From: Bacteroides faecichinchillae JCM 17102
Lineage (GTDB): Bacteria > Bacteroidota > Bacteroidia > Bacteroidales > Bacteroidaceae
Assembly (NCBI RefSeq): GCF_000614145.1
Contig: NZ_BAKK01000041.1
Span: forward strand, 1-34,989
DNA length: 34,989 bases
Reading direction: 5' to 3'
The translations under genes were made by a program, and so were the position numbers. The notes under the pieces were generated by a model. That model saw nothing but the letters and a program-made list of their open reading frames with translations, searched no databases and was not told the origin of the DNA. This document shows positions 19,945 to 28,045 of this stretch, one piece after another (within the stretch, counting starts at the first letter, position 1; every line of letters starts with the position of its first letter).

Positions 19945-21345
19945 ATGAAGAGAAAGATTATTTTATGGATATATGGACTTATAACATTGTCTTTTATTTC
20001 CTGTAGCAATTATTTGGATATCAAACCGTATGGAAAAACAATACCTAAGACATCCGAAGAATTTTCAGCGTTATTACATACTTGGTTGAATGAAATTGAT
20101 GGAGGAATAGATGAGGCTCTGGTTGGAAATTCGTCGGTGTTATTGGATATGGATGGGGCGTATGGAGATGACTTTGAAGTTTGTCTTACTTCACAGAATG
20201 GACGGCTTATGAATGTTTATATAGGAAATTTAGTTGGTTCAATAGCTGCTTCACGACGATATAGTACTTATTATGAAATAATACGTGACTGTAATATTGT
20301 TTTGGGAGAAATGGAAGAAAGTGGAACAGCAGAAGCAGGTGAAGTACGTGCTACTGCCTACGCTATGCGTGCTGTTGCTTATTACCAATTATTACGTTTT
20401 TATTGTGAAGTGCCGCAAATTGGCAGCTTTGAAAATCAGTTAGGCGTACCTTTGGTGATGTCATTTGATATGGAAGAAAGACCTATTCGTAGTACAATGC
20501 AGGAAACAATTGATTTAATTGAATCTGATTTAAATCATTCACTTTCCTATCATATGAAAAATGACCTTTATCGCTTTACAGAAGATGTAGTTAAAGGCTA
20601 TTTAGCTCGTTTATATTTCTGGACCAAACAATGGGGAAAAGCTTTACCATTAGCGCAAGAGTTACTCACAAAGTATGGATTATTGAAAGGAGATGCTTAT
20701 AAAAATATGATGTCTACTTCTTATGACCTAGTAGGGAATCAATTATTGAAATCATATCGGATGACTGTTGATATGACTGAAATAACAGCATCAAAAACTT
20801 ATCTTCAATATCGTCCTGTGAGCAAGAGGTTTTTAAATACATTTACTGAGGAAGAAAAAGTAAGCGATATACGTTATGCACTTTGGGTAAATAATAAAAG
20901 GATAGCTATAAAGACCTTCTTTTGTGGTATGCGTATAGCTGAGTTTAAACTAATGGAAGCGGAGTGTTATTACCATTTAGATAAGCCGGAATTGGCATTG
21001 CGTTCAATTAATGAACTACGCGCTCATCGTATTAATGATTATAAGGATTTAGAAATGGATAATCTGCCTTCTCTTCAAGATACAGAAATTATTGTAACTG
21101 ATGCGGAAGGAAATGCTCTGACCCCGTTGATGGGCCTAATTTTACGTGAACGGAGGAAGGAGTTGTTTTTGGAGGGAGACCGATTTTTTGAACAGAAAAG
21201 AAACGGTATGCCTGAGTATTGGACAGCATACAATGGTCGCAAATATGTAACTCAAAAGTATATGTATACGCTGCCCATTTCACCTAGGGAGATAGAATTA
21301 GTTGATGGGTTAATACAGAATCCCGGATATACAGAATTAAAATGA
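19945..21345 (+). CDS. SusD/RagB-family outer-membrane lipoprotein
   Basis: The surface lid and ligand-binding partner of the SusC channel, 466 residues. The start is the ATG at 19945, 13 bases after the susC stop and behind a GGAGGAAAAC ribosome binding site. It gives a lipoprotein signal with lipobox SFISC, then NYLDIKPYGKTIP, typical of SusD N-termini. TPR-like helical motifs follow, e.g. GEVRATAYAMRAVAYYQLLRFY, VVKGYLARLYFWTKQWGKA, and the C-terminal LRERRKELFLEGDRFFEQKR (the RRxELxxEGxRxxDxxR-like signature). The C-terminus YTLPISPREIE...NPGY is also typical. The frame is intact. The specific ligand cannot be read from sequence, but the flanking proteases point to peptides. Confidence 0.95.
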   Translation: MKRKIILWIYGLITLSFISCSNYLDIKPYGKTIPKTSEEFSALLHTWLNEIDGGIDEALVGNSSVLLDMDGAYGDDFEVCLTSQNGRLMNVYIGNLVGSIAASRRYSTYYEIIRDCNIVLGEMEESGTAEAGEVRATAYAMRAVAYYQLLRFYCEVPQIGSFENQLGVPLVMSFDMEERPIRSTMQETIDLIESDLNHSLSYHMKNDLYRFTEDVVKGYLARLYFWTKQWGKALPLAQELLTKYGLLKGDAYKNMMSTSYDLVGNQLLKSYRMTVDMTEITASKTYLQYRPVSKRFLNTFTEEEKVSDIRYALWVNNKRIAIKTFFCGMRIAEFKLMEAECYYHLDKPELALRSINELRAHRINDYKDLEMDNLPSLQDTEIIVTDAEGNALTPLMGLILRERRKELFLEGDRFFEQKRNGMPEYWTAYNGRKYVTQKYMYTLPISPREIELVDGLIQNPGYTELK

Positions 21346-21359
21346 AAGGAGAAGAGAGT

Positions 21360-21575
21360 ATGAAAAAGAAAATGATCTATGGTGTACTAATTGTTTGCTT
21401 GTTATTGACAAACTGTATGTATTCTGCTTGTGAGGATATAGATGAAGTACCGCCAAGAGAAACTGTGGTAAGCAGTGAGATATACAAAATACCGGATCCA
21501 GTTGTACTAAATGCAAATGAAACTGCTGTGATTGATGCTATTAAGCAGGAGTATAATGAATATGTATCTCAATAA
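21360..21575 (+). CDS. Small probable lipoprotein in the SusCD operon (71 aa)
   Basis: A short reading frame 15 bases after susD. An in-frame ATG at 21342 overlaps the susD stop, but the one at 21360 follows a purine-rich AGGAGAAGAG and begins a normal signal peptide (MKKKMIYGVLIVCLLLTNC). A lipobox is possible at LLTNC or MYSAC, so the mature peptide is about 50 residues, acidic, and ends with a helix AVIDAIKQEYNEYVSQ. I recognise no domain. It may be a small surface partner of the transporter, or a remnant of a larger SusE-like gene. It is 18 bases upstream of the next lipoprotein gene. Confidence 0.75.
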   Translation: MKKKMIYGVLIVCLLLTNCMYSACEDIDEVPPRETVVSSEIYKIPDPVVLNANETAVIDAIKQEYNEYVSQ

Positions 21576-21592
21576 TTATTAATTAAAAAACG

Positions 21593-22867
21593 ATGAAAAT
21601 TATGAAGAAAATTTTGTTTTATTTATTTGTGATGTGCTCATTAGTAGTTACGTCTTGTTCATCTGATGATGACGATAACTTTGTAGAGTTGATAGAGTTG
21701 AATTTTAATCAGGCGCATTATTCTTTAGCTAAAGGTGAAATAGAGTTAAGGCTTATTTCAGATCAACCTGCTTCTGCTACAGTTTCTATACCAGTTTTAT
21801 TTTCGGGGACAGCAGTGGAAGGTACAGATTTTACAGCGGGTAAATCGATTACATTAAAAGCAGGTGAGACAGAAGCCGTGCTTAAAGTAAAACGTATCGA
21901 AGAAAATATTGGTGAAGAAGATAAAGAGTTGATTGTTAACTTGGGAACGGCTCCAGCGGGTTTTAAAGTTGGAGTTGGAAGCTATACATCTGTGGAATTA
22001 CTTGGCAATACAGGAGTTATTATGTCATTTGATAATGTTTCCGGTATTTTAACCGAAGCTACTTCTTATGGTATTACTCTTGAAACTATGACGGGAGCTG
22101 TTTATAAAGTATCAGAGGAAACAAGATTTGATATAGAGGTTGATCCTTCTTCTACTGCAGTGGAAGGTACTCATTTCTCGTTTGATGGTGGTAAGTATGC
22201 TACTGTTCTTAAAAATAAAAACAAAGGAACTGTATCTGTTAAATTCCTGAAGAAGGAAGAAGGAAAAGATAAACTGGTGTTACGCTTGGTAGAAAGAGAT
22301 GGATATGCTTATGGTAATAATGCTTCCATTATAATTACTATTAGCGGTCCGTATATATTAACTGGCACATGGGCATTTGATAAAATATCTAATTTAACAT
22401 TCTATCAAAATATGTGGGGAGAAGATATTACTAAATTTCCAACAGGAACTTCTGCGGATCAGATTAAATTTGAGGGTAATTCTTATCAAGAATATACTTT
22501 TATTCCTACTTTAAGTGGTGACCTGAAAAACTATTTTGGTACAGAATCTTGTACGGTAACTTATAAAGGGGAACTTGAAAAGACAATTGAGGAAGAGAGT
22601 ACTCGATATCAAGTAACTGCGAAAATAGCAGTATTACAGTTTCCTTCAGTTAATGTAAATTTTTCTGCTAATAATACTAGTAATCGTGCGGCAGTTGTTG
22701 GTTTCCGCATTATAAAGTCAGACGGAAAAGATATACTTGAATGTACTATTGATGATTTTGAACCTACGGATTTTATGACGAATACTTATGATATGATGAA
22801 AGACTATGGAGAAGATCCTATTATGAAATTAGCTCCACTTCGTTTGCATTTCACTCGGGTCAAATAA
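21593..22867 (+). CDS. Surface lipoprotein with Calx-beta-like repeats
   Basis: A 424-residue lipoprotein, last gene of the protease/SusCD operon. The signal peptide ends at lipobox VVTSC. The next residues SSDDDDN form an acidic export signal seen on surface-exposed Bacteroides lipoproteins. Two Calx-beta/DUF4843-like beta-sandwich units follow (FSGTAVEGTDFTAGKSITLKAG and SSTAVEGTHFSFDGGKYATV). The C-terminal half (from about residue 255, GTWAFDKISN) is a separate beta-rich region I cannot name. It occupies the position of SusE/F-like surface binding proteins and probably captures substrate before SusCD. An ATG at 21602 is an alternative start. It ends 28 bases before a long bidirectional terminator. 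Confidence 0.82.
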   Translation: MKIMKKILFYLFVMCSLVVTSCSSDDDDNFVELIELNFNQAHYSLAKGEIELRLISDQPASATVSIPVLFSGTAVEGTDFTAGKSITLKAGETEAVLKVKRIEENIGEEDKELIVNLGTAPAGFKVGVGSYTSVELLGNTGVIMSFDNVSGILTEATSYGITLETMTGAVYKVSEETRFDIEVDPSSTAVEGTHFSFDGGKYATVLKNKNKGTVSVKFLKKEEGKDKLVLRLVERDGYAYGNNASIIITISGPYILTGTWAFDKISNLTFYQNMWGEDITKFPTGTSADQIKFEGNSYQEYTFIPTLSGDLKNYFGTESCTVTYKGELEKTIEEESTRYQVTAKIAVLQFPSVNVNFSANNTSNRAAVVGFRIIKSDGKDILECTIDDFEPTDFMTNTYDMMKDYGEDPIMKLAPLRLHFTRVK

Positions 22868-22894
22868 ATGACTGTAAATAACTAGTATAATGAA

Positions 22895-22951
22895 GAGGCT
22901 GAATTTTAAGACTTTCAGTTTTAATTTGATGAAGTTTTAGAATTCAGCCTC
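22895..22951. terminator. Bidirectional terminator between the SusCD operon and nadB
   Basis: A 20-base stem (22895-22914 with 22932-22951) that is perfect apart from two G-U pairs. The outer part is GAGGCTGAATT/AATTCAGCCTC, the loop is 17 bases, and AT-rich stretches flank it. It serves the two convergent units. Confidence 0.88.
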
Positions 22952-22978
22952 ATATTGAATGATTGAGGTACTTTTTGA

Positions 22979-24550
22979 TCATTCTTGTTTCCGTGGATAA
23001 TCAATCGTATAATGCAGTCCCCGGCTTTCTTTCCGTTCCATAGCCTGACGTGTAATCAGATAACCTACATTAATCATATTACGAAGTTCGCAAAGTTCAC
23101 GGGTAGCTTTACTGCTCTTAAATAGCTTTTCCGTTTCTTCATAAAGAATATCCAGACGATTCCAAGCACGGGTCAGACGAAGATTACTGCGGACGATACC
23201 GACATAAGATTCCATAATCTGATTGACTTCCTTCATGCTTTGAGTGATCAGTACCCGTTCTTCCGTAGAAATCGTTCCTTCGTCATTCCACTCCGGAATG
23301 TCTTCATTAAAGTCATAGCGTTCAAGTACGCTTAAAGCATGTTTGGCAGCTGCATCAGCATAAACCACGGCTTCTATCAACGAATTGGAAGCCAAACGAT
23401 TTCCACCGTGCAGACCGGTACATGAACATTCACCCAGTGCGTACAAGCGACGGATACTGGATTGACCATCCAGATCGACTGTGATGCCTCCGCAAAGATA
23501 ATGAGCGGCCGGAGCTACTGGTATATAATCTTTGGTAATATCGATGCCGAGGCTAAGGCATTTTTTATAGATATTCGGGAAGTGCTTTTTGGTTTCTTCC
23601 GGGTCTTTATGTGTTACGTCGAGATAAACATGGTCGTCTCCGCGTTGTTTCATTTCATTGTCGATGGCACGTGCTACAATGTCGCGTGGTGCTAATGACA
23701 GGCGTGAATCGTATTTCTGCATAAACTCCTTGCCATCCTGTGTACGGAGTACGGCACCATAGCCACGCATAGCTTCCGTGATGAGAAAACTTGGGCGGTC
23801 TCCCGGATGGAAAAGCGCTGTGGGGTGGAACTGAATAAATTCCATATCATTTACTGCACCTTTGGCACGATAAACCATAGCGATTCCATCTCCTGTGGCT
23901 ACTAACGGATTAGTTGTATTGCGATAAACGGCTTCACATCCGCCGGTTGCCATTACCGTTACTTTGGAGAGGAATGTATCTACTTCTCCGGTAGCTTCGT
24001 TTAATACATACGCACCGTAGCATTTAATACCGGGCGTATAACGGGTTACAATAATTCCCAAATGATGTTGGGTAATGATTTCTACTGCGAAGAAGTTTTC
24101 GAATACAGTAATGTTCGGATGGTTTTTCACCGTTTCAATCAGGCTGTCCTGTATCTCTGCCCCAGTGTTATCTTTATGGTGAAGGATACGGAACTCAGAG
24201 TGGCCGCCTTCTTTGTGCAAGTCGAAATCTCCGTTCTCCTTCTTATCAAAGTTTACTCCCCACTTGATCAGTTCGTTGATTTGTTCGGGAGCGTTACGGA
24301 CTACTTTTTCTACTGCTGTACGGTCACTAATCCAGTCACCTGCAATCATCGTATCTTCAATGTGCTTTTCGAAATTGTCTACTGCAAGATTAGTAACAGA
24401 AGCGATACCGCCCTGGGCGAAAAATGTATTGGCTTCTTCTAATCCAGCTTTACAGATAAGAGCAACTTTACCTTTGTGCGCAACTTTCAGCGCAAAACTC
24501 ATACCGGCAATTCCGGAGCCGATGACGAGGAAATCGAACTTTCTTACCAT
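22979..24550 (-). CDS. nadB: L-aspartate oxidase NadB
   Basis: A 523-residue FAD enzyme that oxidises L-aspartate to iminoaspartate, passed to NadA for quinolinate synthesis. In anaerobes it uses fumarate as electron acceptor. The dinucleotide fold VIGSGIAGMSFALK is at the N-terminus, followed by ANTFFAQGGIA, HKDNTGAEIQ, MEFIQFHPTALFHP, SLAPRDIVARAID and the C-terminal FAD loop GECSCTGLHGGNRLASNSL. All are standard for NadB, and SLIEA follows. An upstream GTG at 24568 is in frame but lies where transcription is expected to start, so I use the ATG at 24550. It is transcribed alone, divergent from the small membrane-protein gene at 24657, and is 21 kb from nadA. Confidence 0.96.
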   Translation of the reverse strand: MVRKFDFLVIGSGIAGMSFALKVAHKGKVALICKAGLEEANTFFAQGGIASVTNLAVDNFEKHIEDTMIAGDWISDRTAVEKVVRNAPEQINELIKWGVNFDKKENGDFDLHKEGGHSEFRILHHKDNTGAEIQDSLIETVKNHPNITVFENFFAVEIITQHHLGIIVTRYTPGIKCYGAYVLNEATGEVDTFLSKVTVMATGGCEAVYRNTTNPLVATGDGIAMVYRAKGAVNDMEFIQFHPTALFHPGDRPSFLITEAMRGYGAVLRTQDGKEFMQKYDSRLSLAPRDIVARAIDNEMKQRGDDHVYLDVTHKDPEETKKHFPNIYKKCLSLGIDITKDYIPVAPAAHYLCGGITVDLDGQSSIRRLYALGECSCTGLHGGNRLASNSLIEAVVYADAAAKHALSVLERYDFNEDIPEWNDEGTISTEERVLITQSMKEVNQIMESYVGIVRSNLRLTRAWNRLDILYEETEKLFKSSKATRELCELRNMINVGYLITRQAMERKESRGLHYTIDYPRKQE

Positions 24551-24570
24551 AATTTTGTTATTTCTCACCG

Positions 24571-24578
24571 CAAAGCTA
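24571..24578 (-). promoter_or_regulatory. -7 promoter element for nadB
   Basis: The minus strand reads TAGCTTTG followed by CG, an exact match to TAnnTTTG, about 20 bases before the nadB ATG. The leader would be short. No clear -33 element. It lies back to back with the promoter at 24608-24637. Confidence 0.55.
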
Positions 24579-24607
24579 CAAAATAACTCACTTCGTTGTA
24601 CTTTTCG

Positions 24608-24637
24608 TTGTCACTAATTCATAAAATTGCTACCTTG
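24608..24637 (+). promoter_or_regulatory. Candidate promoter for the PH-like membrane protein gene
   Basis: TTG (24608-24610) and TACCTTG (24631-24637) are 20 bases apart, a variant of the Bacteroides -33/-7 pair. It is about 20 bases ahead of the ATG at 24657. Confidence 0.4.
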
Positions 24638-24656
24638 CACGCAAAAATCTGACAAA

Positions 24657-25073
24657 ATGAATCGAATATTTCATGCTCGTATTGCTTGGTATCAGTATTT
24701 TGCTTTGGCGTTGTTTACAGTGAATGCTGTTGCTGCTTTATGGTGCAAATATATCTTGCCGGCGGTGTTTATGGTGTTATTGTTGATCGTATTGATAGAA
24801 CAGATTATTCATACTGTTTATACTGTAACTTCGGACGGAACACTAATTATACATCAGGGACGTTTTAGCCGTAAGAAAGTCATTCCTATTTCCAAGATTG
24901 GTTTTATTGAGCAATGCCATTCCATGAAATTCGGTCGGTTTTCAGTGACTCGTTATGTGCTGATAAAATATGATGAAAGAAAATATGAAGCACTAATGCC
25001 TGTCAAAGAACAGGAATTTATGCAGTTGATTGAAAAAAGGATGTTGAGTGAGAAACTTGATTCTAAAAGATGA
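24657..25073 (+). CDS. Small membrane protein with bacterial PH-like domain
   Basis: A 138-residue protein with two adjacent hydrophobic segments (about residues 10-50: YFALALFTVNAVAALW and LPAVFMVLLLIVLIEQII). A cytoplasmic beta-rich domain follows: YTVTSDGTLIIHQGRFSRKKVIPISKIGFIEQ. This pattern of TSDGxLxIxxGxFxxKxIPxxxI is typical of the bacterial PH (bPH) domain in small membrane proteins. Function is unknown. An in-frame start ten codons earlier (24627) overlaps the promoter, so MNRIFHARIAWYQ is preferred. It is divergent from nadB and 152 bases ahead of the lipoamide dehydrogenase gene. Confidence 0.72.
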   Translation: MNRIFHARIAWYQYFALALFTVNAVAALWCKYILPAVFMVLLLIVLIEQIIHTVYTVTSDGTLIIHQGRFSRKKVIPISKIGFIEQCHSMKFGRFSVTRYVLIKYDERKYEALMPVKEQEFMQLIEKRMLSEKLDSKR

Positions 25074-25225
25074 TTTAGAACTCATATTCTCTTCTTGAAC
25101 ATATTCTGAGGACGATTGCTGGACATCTAATATGTGTCAGTCCGATTATATGTCTAGCATACAGAGTATAAAGATTAAATCAATGAACCATAAATCATAT
25201 ATAAAATTTATATAAATTATTTACT

Positions 25226-26608
25226 ATGAAATACCAAGTGATCATTATTGGTGGAGGTCCTGCAGGATATACAGCTGCCGAAGTTGCCGGTAAAGCCGGT
25301 TTGAATGTATTGCTAATCGAGAAAAATAGTTTGGGTGGTGTCTGTTTGAATGAAGGTTGTATTCCTACAAAAACATTACTTTATTCTGCAAAAACGTTCG
25401 ATAGCGCCAAACATGCTTCAAAATATGCAGTGAATATATCAGAAGTCTCTTTTGATTTACCCAAAATTATTGCAAGGAAAACGAAAGTAGTACGTAAATT
25501 AGTGCTGGGAGTAAAGGCAAAGCTGACTTCAAATAATGTGACTATTGTATCAGGTGAAGCTCAAATTATTGATAAGAACACAATTCGTTGTGGTGAAGAG
25601 GTATTTGAAGGAGAAAATCTGGTACTTTGTACAGGTTCCGAGACTTTTATTCCTCCTATTCCCGGTGTAGAGTCGATAGATTATTGGACACATCGCGAAG
25701 CATTGAACAATAAAGAATTACCGTCTTCTTTGGCCATCGTCGGTGGCGGAGTGATCGGAATGGAGTTTGCTTCGTTCTTTAATAGTCTGGGAGTAGAGGT
25801 GACCATCATTGAGATGATGGATGAAATTCTGAGTGGCATGGATAAAGAGCTTTCCGGCATGTTGCGGGCTGAATATGCAAAGCGGGGAATTAAATTCCTG
25901 CTTAGTACGAAGGTTACAAGTTTCTCCCCGTCACTCTCTCAAGAAGGGATAAGATATACCTATAAACCTATGTTGGAGAACGAACCTTCAGATTGCCTTT
26001 CTCAACCAGAAGAAAGTTTTGGAGAGACTGATCGTTTACTACTTAGTGTGGGGCGCCGTCCTGTGACGAAAGGTTTCGGGCTTGAAAACCTTCATCTGGA
26101 AAGAACAGAGCGTGGAGCTATTAGAATAAATGCTCAAATGCAGACTTCCGAACCCAATGTGTATGTTTGCGGTGACCTGACCGGTTTTTCTTTATTGGCT
26201 CATACTGCTGTTCGTGAAGCAGAAGTAGCTATACATTCTATTTTAGGCAAAAAAGACAGTATGAGTTATCGTGCTATTCCGGGAGTGGTTTATACCAATC
26301 CGGAGATTGCGGGAGTAGGCGAAACAGAAGAATCTGCTCTGGCGAAAGGGATCAATTATCGGATTGTGAAACTTCCGATGGCTTATTCCGGTCGTTTTGT
26401 GGCGGAAAATGAAGGGGTGAATGGAGTTTGTAAAATACTTCTGGACGAACAAGAACGAATTATAGGTGCACATGTAATGGGGAATCCGGCTTCGGAGATT
26501 ATTACACTTGCCGGAACTGCCATTGAATTAGGACTGACGGCTGAACAATGGAAAAAGATAGTCTTCCCTCACCCTACTGTAGGTGAAATTTTCAGGGAGG
26601 TATTGTAA
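25226..26608 (+). CDS. lpdA: Dihydrolipoyl dehydrogenase (E3)
   Basis: A 460-residue FAD-dependent oxidoreductase that reoxidises dihydrolipoamide with NAD+, as the E3 part of 2-oxo acid dehydrogenase complexes or the glycine cleavage system. The FAD fold VIIIGGGPAGYTAAE is at the N-terminus. The redox-active pair is C40 and C45 in GGVCLNEGCIPTK. The NAD fold is AIVGGGVIGMEFASFF, FAD binding continues with VYVCGDLTG, and the C-terminal active-site motif is FPHPTVGE with the catalytic His and Glu. No E1, E2 or gcv genes lie nearby, so the partner complex must be elsewhere. No lipoyl domain is fused. The frame is complete. The 210 bases downstream hold no clear feature. Confidence 0.94.
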   Translation: MKYQVIIIGGGPAGYTAAEVAGKAGLNVLLIEKNSLGGVCLNEGCIPTKTLLYSAKTFDSAKHASKYAVNISEVSFDLPKIIARKTKVVRKLVLGVKAKLTSNNVTIVSGEAQIIDKNTIRCGEEVFEGENLVLCTGSETFIPPIPGVESIDYWTHREALNNKELPSSLAIVGGGVIGMEFASFFNSLGVEVTIIEMMDEILSGMDKELSGMLRAEYAKRGIKFLLSTKVTSFSPSLSQEGIRYTYKPMLENEPSDCLSQPEESFGETDRLLLSVGRRPVTKGFGLENLHLERTERGAIRINAQMQTSEPNVYVCGDLTGFSLLAHTAVREAEVAIHSILGKKDSMSYRAIPGVVYTNPEIAGVGETEESALAKGINYRIVKLPMAYSGRFVAENEGVNGVCKILLDEQERIIGAHVMGNPASEIITLAGTAIELGLTAEQWKKIVFPHPTVGEIFREVL

Positions 26609-26819
26609 GGTTGATTTTGTCATCCTGAACTTGTGGAGGATTTTTTCTTTTTGAATACAGAGAGAAAACATTTATTCTAGAAAAGTTTATTTCTCCTTAC
26701 GGTCGTCTAAAAGCAAAAGGTGTTTTGAGCGAAGCTAATGACAGATACTATAATTGATCTTAGTATGAATTAATTATGTTGTGTAACTTATAACTGTTTT
26801 ATATAAATTAGAAGATAAA

Positions 26820-28022
26820 ATGAGAAAGTGTGTTGTTTGGGTTTTCTTATCGTTGCTTGTATGTATGACTATGATCAACTGTTCAATTCAGAAAAGGAGA
26901 AATATTCCGGCAAATGAGTATTTCATTTATGGAAAGTTGAAGAATGTTCCGGATAGTGTTGTCATTGGTTTGTACGTGAGTGAAGGGAATATTATAAAAT
27001 TGCTGTCTCAAGATACCTTGACCAATGGAGAGTTTTCATTTCGTGACACCATTTCGGACACTCGACAGTTATTAATAATGTCTAAAAGCAAAGGCTTTCC
27101 CGGTATATGGTTGAACGTGTGGGTAGCACCGGGGAAGTATATTGAAATCAGTGGTCAAGATAAACTTTTGAGAACCTGGACGATAGAAAGTGATATTCCC
27201 GAACAATTGGAAGAGAACCGTTTTATGGATTGTGCCATGACGCAGCAAAGAGAATTGATGCAACATTTAGCTGCCAGTTATGATTGGCAGCGTATGATGT
27301 TTATTGATCATCCGGGAGATGAAGAGTTTGCTAAAAAAGCATGGGCTAAAATAGATTCTATTCGGAAGCTGGAAAATCCGCTGCAAAAGGAAATCTGGAA
27401 AAAAGAAATGGAATATATGAAAAGTGCTCCCGTTTCTAAGGTTTGGATTAATAATTTGTTACTGTATGCTTCTATGATGAAATATGAGAATATTATGCCC
27501 TATAAGGATGAGGTGAAAGAGCTTTATACCAGAATGTCCGATGAAGAGAAACAAACACCTGCCGGACAGGAAATTACTCAATATATTTATCCACCTGTTA
27601 CTGTTGGCGTGGGAGATGCAATGGTGGATGGAGATTTATATGACAGTGCGGATGCGTTACATCACCTTGCAGAGTTTAAAGGAAATTACATCTTACTTGA
27701 TTTCTGGAGTAGCGGTTGCGGACCTTGTGTACAATCTATACCTGAAATGAAGAAGATTGTAGCAATGTATAAAGACAAACTTGTAGTAGTCAGTATCAGT
27801 GAAGATCCGAAAGACAACTGGAAAGAATATATAAAAAATAAGGGTATGGAAGGTAATCAGTGGAATGAACTCCGTAGAGGACGTACCGGGCTTGCAGCAA
27901 GCTATCAGGTGAACGGAATACCGTATTATGTACTTATTGCCCCTGACGGAAAGATTCAAGATGTGTGGTCGGGATATGGAGAAGGGTCGCTTTTAGATAA
28001 AGTGAAACAGAATATTAAGTAA
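26820..28022 (+). CDS. TlpA-like thioredoxin-fold lipoprotein with DUF4369-type N-terminus
   Basis: A 400-residue periplasmic thiol-disulfide protein. The signal peptide has a lipobox-like MINC at about residue 21. The N-terminal beta-rich domain (about residues 30-130; YFIYGKLKNVPDSVVIGLYV) matches the DUF4369 type common in Bacteroidetes. A helical linker follows. The C-terminal thioredoxin domain (about 265-400) has YILLDFWSSGCGPCVQSIPEM with redox-active CGPC and the cis-proline turn NGIPYYVLI. It probably reduces or isomerises disulfides in the envelope, or supports cytochrome maturation. The stop is 23 bases before dacB, so the two are likely co-transcribed. No strong promoter is visible upstream. 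Confidence 0.9.
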   Translation: MRKCVVWVFLSLLVCMTMINCSIQKRRNIPANEYFIYGKLKNVPDSVVIGLYVSEGNIIKLLSQDTLTNGEFSFRDTISDTRQLLIMSKSKGFPGIWLNVWVAPGKYIEISGQDKLLRTWTIESDIPEQLEENRFMDCAMTQQRELMQHLAASYDWQRMMFIDHPGDEEFAKKAWAKIDSIRKLENPLQKEIWKKEMEYMKSAPVSKVWINNLLLYASMMKYENIMPYKDEVKELYTRMSDEEKQTPAGQEITQYIYPPVTVGVGDAMVDGDLYDSADALHHLAEFKGNYILLDFWSSGCGPCVQSIPEMKKIVAMYKDKLVVVSISEDPKDNWKEYIKNKGMEGNQWNELRRGRTGLAASYQVNGIPYYVLIAPDGKIQDVWSGYGEGSLLDKVKQNIK

Positions 28023-28045
28023 TTGAGGAAGATTATAGAGGAAAT

